In this document: positions 58,280-64,000 of the stretch, one piece after another
How positions within the stretch are numbered: position 1 is the stretch's first letter
Layout of the letters: each line of letters opens with the position of its first letter
Origin: Boswellia sacra
Lineage: Eukaryota > Streptophyta > Magnoliopsida > Sapindales > Burseraceae
Assembly (NCBI GenBank): GCA_013180625.2
Contig: SNVD02013943.1
Span: forward strand, 558,001 to 622,000
Direction: 5' to 3'
Length of the DNA stretch: 64,000 bases
Notes under the pieces: generated by a model
Databases searched by the model: none
Seen by the model: only the letters and a program-made list of their open reading frames with translations
What the model was told of the DNA's origin: nothing
Program-made: the position numbers and the translations under genes

Positions 58280-58967
58280 ATATATGAACGAACATAATTG
58301 TTTGATATATTATTATTGGATGTCTACTCTTGTGATTGAATATTTGTGGAATGTGAATAATTTCGTATAATGTTAGAACTTTCCTACTGGGCTTTAGGCT
58401 CACCCCCTCCCTCCACAGGTACACAGAAGGATGCTCATCCTAGAGATGTTCCAGAGCTTTCTTAGGGAGTCTGGAGTCAGTATGCATATAATTCTTGGGG
58501 ACTGTCTTGATTCTCCTAGTATGTAATGGGAGATTTTGCTTGGTCACTATTAATTGATGTATTGATTTTGTCATCAGTGTATGTAAAATTAATTTTGAAC
58601 AAATAGTCATAAGTTGTAATGAATTCTTGTGATGTATATATAAAAAAAAATTTATGAGATATGGATGACGTAATTTGTATTAAATTCTTATTCAATCACA
58701 CCCTAAAATCTCTAAATAAGAGATGTCCGGGCGTGACAATAAGAGCTTCTAGTTGAGAGGTTGCAAGGATTCTTTAGATCTTGTAAATGTTTCTTTTTCT
58801 AGTGAAGAGTATATCTATTTGTTGGCACCGTGGACGTAGGCATATTGTCAAACCACGTAAATCTTGCGTGTCATCTCTGGCATCTATATTTTTCTCTACT
58901 TTGTTCTTTCCTTGGATGATAATTAGAGCCTATTGATCTTATGTTCGATGTTATATTTTGTAACAAT

Positions 58968-58979
58968 TGGTATCAGAGC
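58968..58979 (+). other. Primer-binding site, tRNA-iMet type
   Basis: TGGTATCAGAGC starts 2 bp after the LTR end. It is the standard PBS of plant copia elements, complementary to the 3' end of initiator Met tRNA, and fixes the plus-strand orientation of the element. Confidence 0.85.
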
Positions 58980-59218
58980 TTGGTTCAGAGCTTATATTGC
59001 AAATTTGGATTTGTGTGTGAATAGTTATGGTCTAAGTAAGCTTTATAAAAAAGATTAGACTGTCTAAGGAGGTTGGATTTCAAGTGAGACCGTTTGTAAT
59101 GCCTCCAATCTTTCTTGGGAGCTTAATTAATGGGTACTATTTATTGCTATGGTAAAAATTTGCAAAAGCCAAGGTTTTTGTCAAAAAACAAGATTGGTGT
59201 TTAAGGTTTAAGTTAAAT

Positions 59219-62065
59219 ATGTCATCCGCTTCCACTACATTTGAGGTGCCAAAATTTAACGGTTCCAATTACGCAGTATGAAAGTTAAAGATGCAAGCGG
59301 CTCTCGTAAAGGATGGATGTGCAATAGTTTGAAATGGAAAGGAGGCACAACCAAAGGAGATACAATTTTTGCAAAGAAAAGATGAATTGGCCATGGTAGG
59401 TCTTCATCTTGCACTAGATGAGATTGTTTTATTCAACATATCTAGATAAAGTACAACTAAAGGTCTGTAGGACAAATTATACTTTATGTATGAGGGAAAA
59501 TCCATGTCTAATATGATCTCTCTAATGAAGAAGCTTTATAACCTTAAAATAGAGGAATCGTCTTCTTTGCAACAACACTTGAATGAGTTTAATAACTTGA
59601 TTAGTAGATTGTAGCTATTGATATAAACATCGATGAAAAAGAAAGACTTATATAATGTTTTGCTGTTTGTCTGATTCGTGGGATCCCTTAGTGATGAACA
59701 TTAATAAAGCTATAGAACTCTCACTTATGAATATGTGGAATCTTTATTGTTGACTGAAGAGGCTCACTGAAAATCAAATGGTGGTTATTTCGCTGATGCA
59801 ATGATGGGACGAGATAGACTTACAGAAAGGACTGGTGGTAATAAATCCATATCTAAGATAAGGGACATGAAAAAAGGAAAGTATTGGAATATCGAAAGAC
59901 CGGGCCACATAAGAAAAGATTGTAAATTTAAAAAGGAAGAAGATTTCAAGCCTAATCTATATGCGTCAAAATCAAAGAATTCTCAAGTTGAATATAAATA
60001 TTCATATGAAGAGGGAGAGGTATTATCAGTTGTTCAGGAAGGTATGCAATATCATTTTAGATTCGATTGCTGTATTCCATATCTCACCACATTAAGATTG
60101 GTTTCATACTTATCGATCAAGTCGAGGGACTATTTATATCGGTGATAATACCACATGTAAAATAGTAGGGGTTGGAGATGTTTAAATAAAAATGTTTGAT
60201 AGTTCTACACATACTATTTTTGGTGCACGACATGTACCAGATCTTCGAAAAAGTCTTTGGTAATTGGAAAAGTTTAATCAAGACGAGTTCAAATTTTTTA
60301 GAGAAAATAGTAAAATGAAGATAGTCAAAAGAGCTCTAACAGTTGCAAAGGGAGAACTGATAGATGGTTTGCACTGTTTGATAAGAGAAACTGTAGTCGG
60401 TGAAGCTATAGTTCGTAACACTGTGTTAGATTTGACATCAATTTGGCATAGATGTTTAGGGCACATAAGTAAGTAAAGACTGAAACTACTCCCTGATAGA
60501 AATTTACTGACTAGACTAAAATCTATTAATTTAGATTTTTGTGAAGACTGTCTCTATGGAAAGCATCATAGAACAAGTTTCCCTTCATTCACTGCTAGAA
60601 GAAGGATGTTTTAGACTTGATACATTTTGATATTTGGGAAGCTCATGTTGCATCTATTGGAGTGCATAGTATTTTATCTCATTCATTGATGACTTCTTTA
60701 GAAAAGTGTGGGTGTATATGCTCAAAAGAAAGAATGAAGCTTTTGATTGTTTTATCAAGTTTAAGGCTTTGGTGGAAAATCAAAAAAGGGAGAAGATTAA
60801 GTGTATGAGAAGTGATAATGGAGGAGAGTATATCTTATCAGAGTTTAAGAAGTTTTGTAGTATACATGGCATAGTGAGACATCTAACAGCTCTAGAAACT
60901 CCACAAAAAAATGGAGTGGCCGAAAGGATGAATCATACACTCATAGATCATGCTAAAAGCATGTTGAGTTATGTTGGGCCGGAACAATACGTTTGGGCAG
61001 AAGTAGTATACATCACGTATTACTTGGTAAATCGTTCTCCCAGTATTGCATTGGATTACGAAATTCCTGAAGTAATATGGTCGAAGAAACCTGCCAATTA
61101 TTCACTCCTTCTGTATATTTGGTTGTGATCCTTATATTTGGATTCCTAAAAAGCATAGGATTAAGTTGGATCTAAGATTCAGAAAGTGTGTTTTTCTTGG
61201 CTACCCAGATGGAACAAAAAGATGCAGATTGTGGGACCTATTACTCATAAGGTCATTATTACTTGAGATGTTATATTTAATGAAGATTCAATGCAAAAGA
61301 AAGAGCAACTAAACTCATAAACAATAGAGATGGTAGAATTTGAAACTTTACATGAAGCTAAAGATCAACATGACCAACAAGTTGATAAAGCAGTTGATAA
61401 CTATGGTAATGATAATGAGCATGAAAAAAAAGAGGTTGATGAAACTCAAGGAAATGAAAGTCGGCCTATTAGAGATCGAAGATCCTTAGTTTGGCACAAA
61501 GACTCTGTCACCGCTTATCCTTGTATCACTGAAGAACATGAGCCTTGTTCATATCAAAAAACCTATGAATCTAAGGATGCTACTTAATGGAGAATGGCTA
61601 TGGAAGACGAGATGGAGGCTCTACACTAGAACAAAACTTGGGAATTCATTCAATTACCCATAGCAAGAAAGACTATTAGTTGTAAATGGGTTTATAAGCT
61701 CAAAAAAGATGCTAATGGGAATATTGAAAGATATAAAGCTCGGTTAGTGATAAAAGGCTATGATTAGGAATCCGGTATTGACTTCGATGAGATTTTTTCT
61801 CCTGTTATTTGTTTAAGTACTATTCATACTTTATTGAGTTTGGTAGCAGTACTTGATTTAGAACTTAAGTAGTTAGATGTCAAAACTGCTTTCTTGCATG
61901 GGAATCTTGAAGAAGAGATTTATATGACTCAACTGGAAAGCTTTATTGAACAAAATAAAGAGAATTTGGTTTGTAGGTTGACCAAATTGCTATATAGTTT
62001 AAAATAGCCCCTAGGTGTTGGTATAAGCGATTTGATTCTTTTAAAACTATTGATATATACTTGGG
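59219..62065 (+). pseudogene. Decayed Ty1/copia gag-pol
   Basis: Visible in order: gag start (59219, FEVPKFNGSNYAV), a damaged zinc knuckle (RPGHIRKDC, with early Cys positions lost), the pre-integrase region (WHRCLGHISK; CLYGKHHRTSF), integrase core (RSDNGGEY; ETPQKNGVAERMN), and reverse transcriptase (SCKWVYKLKKDANG; DVKTAFLHGNLEEEIY) fading out near 62065. There are many in-frame stops and several frameshifts. A number of stops sit at positions where the family has Gln or Trp, as expected from C-to-T decay of methylated DNA. The RT is cut before its end, and RNase H and the 3' LTR are missing. It cannot act on its own. Confidence 0.88.
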
Positions 62066-62289
62066 GTAAAGATAGCGAGAATTATGCATACAGATTGAAC
62101 AAATAATGAAATATAACCGTGTTTTCAAAGAGCTTAAGAGGATATGAATCTAGGTGGTCATTCGTTACAATGATTAGTGTCCAACAATTTGTATCCGTCC
62201 GTGGTGAACATGATGATGGTGAAAATATAAACAAAAGAGAAGATAGAAAGTTTTACTGGAAAAATCAGCTAAAAAAGTTAAGATTAAAA

Positions 62290-62478
62290 GGAGATGCTAT
62301 ACTTATACTAGTTATACAAGAAAGTCACTAATATAAACTATGTGATGTTATTATGTAAATATTACATCACTCATCTTAATTAGTATGTTGTATTATTAAT
62401 ATTTCTTTATTTAATTACATTATGTCATCAGTAAATTTATATAAAAAGTTTGTAAAATAGTATAATTCTTAAATTTAA
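62290..62478. mobile_element. Family A MITE, copy in duplication unit 1
   Basis: Left AGATGCTATACTTATACTAG and right in reverse GAATTATACTATTTTACAAA, with GATGTTATTATG and ATTATGTCAT inside each arm. Equivalent to the ends at 1-115 and 36775. A second copy lies at 62997-63185 and arose with the tandem duplication. Confidence 0.55.
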
Positions 62479-62996
62479 AATATATTAGGCTTTATTTAAT
62501 TGTCAACTTGATATCATGTGACTCTTTATTATCGGGCATGCTCACTACTTCAGCAAGATAGGGTGGTTGCTAATGTGGTGTACTTGTCTCATGCTCACGT
62601 AATAAGTATTTCTTGACGTTCTTCGTAAATAGAACGGGGTCGTTTCTCGAAACAAAATATTGACTAACCTGCTTGTTTCATTCTCCATGATGCAAAGTTC
62701 TTTTACGTAGTTTGGTAGAAAATTTGAGTTTTAAAGGATGTAGGAGTAGGACCAAGTAATTAATATATTCCCACACAAATGACAAAACACCTTAAGCTGC
62801 ACAACTTAGAATTTTATGCAACTTCAGAAATTATATTGAGGATGTGGTTCCGACGTACTATTGGTAGTTCCAACATAGTATTTGTGTCTAACAATTTGTA
62901 TCCATCCGCGGTGAACATGATAAGGGTGAAAATATAAACAAAAGAAAAGATAGAAAGTTTTACTAGAAAATTCAGCTAAAAAAGTTAAGATTAAAA

Positions 62997-63185
62997 GGAG
63001 ATGCTATACTTATACTAGTTATACAAGAAAGTCACTAATATAAACTCATGTGACGTTATTATGTAAATATTACATCACTCATCTTAATTAGTATATTGTA
63101 TTATTAATATTTCTTTATCTAATTACATTATGTCATGAGTAAATTTATATAAAAAGTTTGTAAAATAGTATTGTTCTTAAATTTA
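62997..63185. mobile_element. Family A MITE, copy in duplication unit 2
   Basis: Nearly identical to 62290-62478, offset by the 707-bp duplication period. It lies about 370-560 bp upstream of the second glycine-rich gene. Confidence 0.55.
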
Positions 63186-63555
63186 AAATATGTTAGGTTT
63201 TATTTAATTGTCAACTTGATATTCATGCTCACGTAATAAGTATTTCTTGATGTTCTTAGTAAATAGAATGGGGTCATTTCTCGAAACAAAATATTGACTA
63301 ACCTGCTTGTTTCATTCTCCGTGATGCAAAGTTCTTGTACGTAGTTTGGTAGAAAATTTGAGTTTTAAAGGATGTAGGAGTAGGACCAAGTAATTAATAT
63401 ATTCCCACACAAAAGACAAAACACCTTAAGCTACACAACTTAGAATTTTATGCAACTTCAGAAATTATATTGAGGATGTGGTTCCAACGTAGTATTGGTA
63501 GTTCGTGCATTAATCTCTAAATAAACTGCCTCACAGTTATTAATAGATATAGAAA

Positions 63556-63816
63556 ATGGCAAGAAAGTTATTGCTTCTTGATGGCGCTACTCATGTAAAA
63601 AGCAACTTTGGGGGGCTTTTTTTGCTTTGCATGGTTGTTGCATCCTTCTCAAGACCATCAATGGTCGTATTTGCTTGTAGTGATAGCAACTCTAAGAAAC
63701 ATTGTTATGGAGCAGGAGGAGCGGGAGGTGGAGATGGTACAAGTTGTCAAGGAGGTGGAGTTGGTATGTTAAGTTTACCACAAATTGAAACTAACATTAG
63801 TTTTATTTTTCAATAG
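63556..63816 (+). CDS. Paralog of the small glycine-rich protein
   Basis: 86 aa in one exon, aligned by eye with 45776-46054 over the N-terminal 50 residues: MARKLLLLDGATHVKSNFGG, then LFLLCMVVASFSRPSMVVFA, then CSDSNSKKHCYG. The hydrophobic segment is kept but contains SRP near its middle. The Gly tail is short (GAGGAGGGDGTSCQGGGVG) and continues into an unrelated end (MLSLPQIETNISFIFQ). That end may be read-through of a disrupted tail, or a GT donor (GGAGTTG|GTATGTTAAG) may hide an intron. Expression status is unknown. It lies directly after the 707-bp tandem duplication. Confidence 0.55.
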   Translation: MARKLLLLDGATHVKSNFGGLFLLCMVVASFSRPSMVVFACSDSNSKKHCYGAGGAGGGDGTSCQGGGVGMLSLPQIETNISFIFQ

Positions 63817-63876
63817 CATTGCACGTGGACCAGGTCTATCGATTTTATATTTCAATAGCCTTGCACGTGGATTGAT
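63803..63876. repeat. Two-copy 42-bp repeat with CACGTG
   Basis: TTCAATAGCATTGCACGTGG at 63809 and TTCAATAGCCTTGCACGTGG at 63851. The first copy supplies the stop codon of the second glycine-rich ORF. Each copy has a CACGTG G-box core. Confidence 0.7.
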
Positions 63877-63929
63877 CCTCACAACCTTTTTTGGATTTTT
63901 TTCTGTGGGCCGATATAATTTCTTTTTCA

Positions 63930-64000
63930 ATTTGAAGTAAGGGGATTCGAACCTTGAATCCTTAAGTCAAAGGACTCTAATATATGTTAAGCTTATCACT
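63930..64000 (-). mobile_element. Possible SINE fragment at the window edge
   Basis: The minus strand has a perfect polymerase III B-box, GGTTCGAATCC (63953-63943). The A-box and head would lie upstream, near or beyond the window end. It could be a tRNA-derived SINE; too little is visible to be sure. Confidence 0.3.

Larger units (their letters stand above)
56694..58738 (-). mobile_element. Nested solo LTR, 2.0 kb, TSD ATAAG
   Basis: On the minus strand it begins TGTCACGCCCGGACATCTC and ends GGAATTCCACA. It is flanked by ATAAG at 56689-56693 and 58739-58743, an exact 5-bp duplication. It has the GGGTGAGCC-type segment also seen in the 37029 LTR. It carries two internal tandem arrays and no retroelement coding region, so it is a solo LTR formed by recombination. 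Confidence 0.8.
56417..58965 (+). mobile_element. Ty1/copia 5' LTR, split by a nested LTR
   Basis: Starts TGTTGAAATAGG and ends TTTTGTAACA, with inverted TGTT/AACA borders. Removing the nested insert leaves about 500 bp, a usual copia LTR size. A TATAAATA box lies at about 56641-56648. The PBS follows at 58968. No matching 3' LTR is seen in the window, so the TSD cannot be checked. Confidence 0.75.
62177..63503. repeat. 707-bp tandem duplication upstream of the second glycine-rich gene
   Basis: Unit 1 starts at 62177 (GTGTCCAACAATTTGTATCC) and unit 2 at 62884 (GTGTCTAACAATTTGTATCC). Unit 2 ends near 63503 and lacks about 75 bp that unit 1 has around 62514-62595. Both carry a family A MITE-like palindrome and the block CGAAACAAAATATTGACTAA. 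By eye they are about 95 percent identical. Confidence 0.88.

Noticed and set aside
57822..58287. Several overlapping ORFs on both strands with 22-residue repeats
   Set aside because: They arise because the 66-bp tandem unit is a multiple of three and lacks stops in several frames. They lie in a solo LTR and have no start or family support.
61943..62128. Minus-strand ORF in the copia remnant
   Set aside because: Antisense shadow of the decayed reverse transcriptase region.
1..64000. tRNA, rRNA, CRISPR array or bacterial-type operon
   Set aside because: Only SINE-type pol III boxes were found. No cloverleaf tRNA gene, rRNA block or spaced identical direct repeats with unique spacers was seen.

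Overview
This is a nuclear DNA window from a dicot plant. It is AT-rich and intron-bearing, and it carries clear plant orthologs: MAX2, a Raf-like MAPKKK, an RBMX2/C3H42-type RRM-CCCH protein and a DUF688 protein. A woody rosid (for example Citrus) would fit, but the species cannot be proven from the sequence alone.

Layout. 1-1430: right part of a Mutator-like region with a GRF zinc-finger ORF. 4885-7409: RRM + CCCH splicing-factor-like gene (+, 5 exons). 7410-16380: gene-poor, with several TIR elements, a tandem repeat and a tRNA-derived SINE with its target duplication. 16383-18491: intronless MAX2 (+), the F-box/LRR receptor component for strigolactone/karrikin signalling. 18910-27556 (leader to about 30080): Raf-like MAPKKK with an EDR1-type N-terminal domain (-, 16 coding exons, 804 aa by my splice model), convergent with MAX2. 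30.1-39.6 kb: gene-poor, with a hAT-like element and a TIR element interrupted by a solo LTR. 40565-42961: DUF688 gene (+, 3 coding exons). 45776-46054 and 63556-63816: two paralogous genes for small hydrophobic, glycine-rich proteins on the same strand, now 18 kb apart.

The most unusual part is 48837-56146: a 7.3 kb CACTA-type transposon with a CACTACAAGAA right terminus, a decayed left terminus, a 3-bp AGT target duplication and subterminal repeats. It carries exon fragments, introns included, of at least four unrelated host genes: SMC2 (condensin), the nuclear-pore protein gp210/NUP210, a JMJ25/IBM1-like JmjC histone demethylase, and one unidentified gene on the opposite strand. The first three lie on one strand behind a GC-rich leader with a splice donor at the right end, so one chimeric transcript is possible. 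It is a Pack-CACTA-like shuffled element.

To its right is a decayed Ty1/copia element (LTR 56417-58965, tRNA-iMet PBS, gag-pol remnants to about 62065). Its LTR holds a nested 2 kb solo LTR (56694-58738, TSD ATAAG) containing a 7-copy, 66-bp tandem array. A roughly 707-bp tandem duplication follows, just upstream of the second glycine-rich gene. All gene models are hand-spliced from GT/AG sites, reading frame and family knowledge; none was checked by alignment or transcripts.
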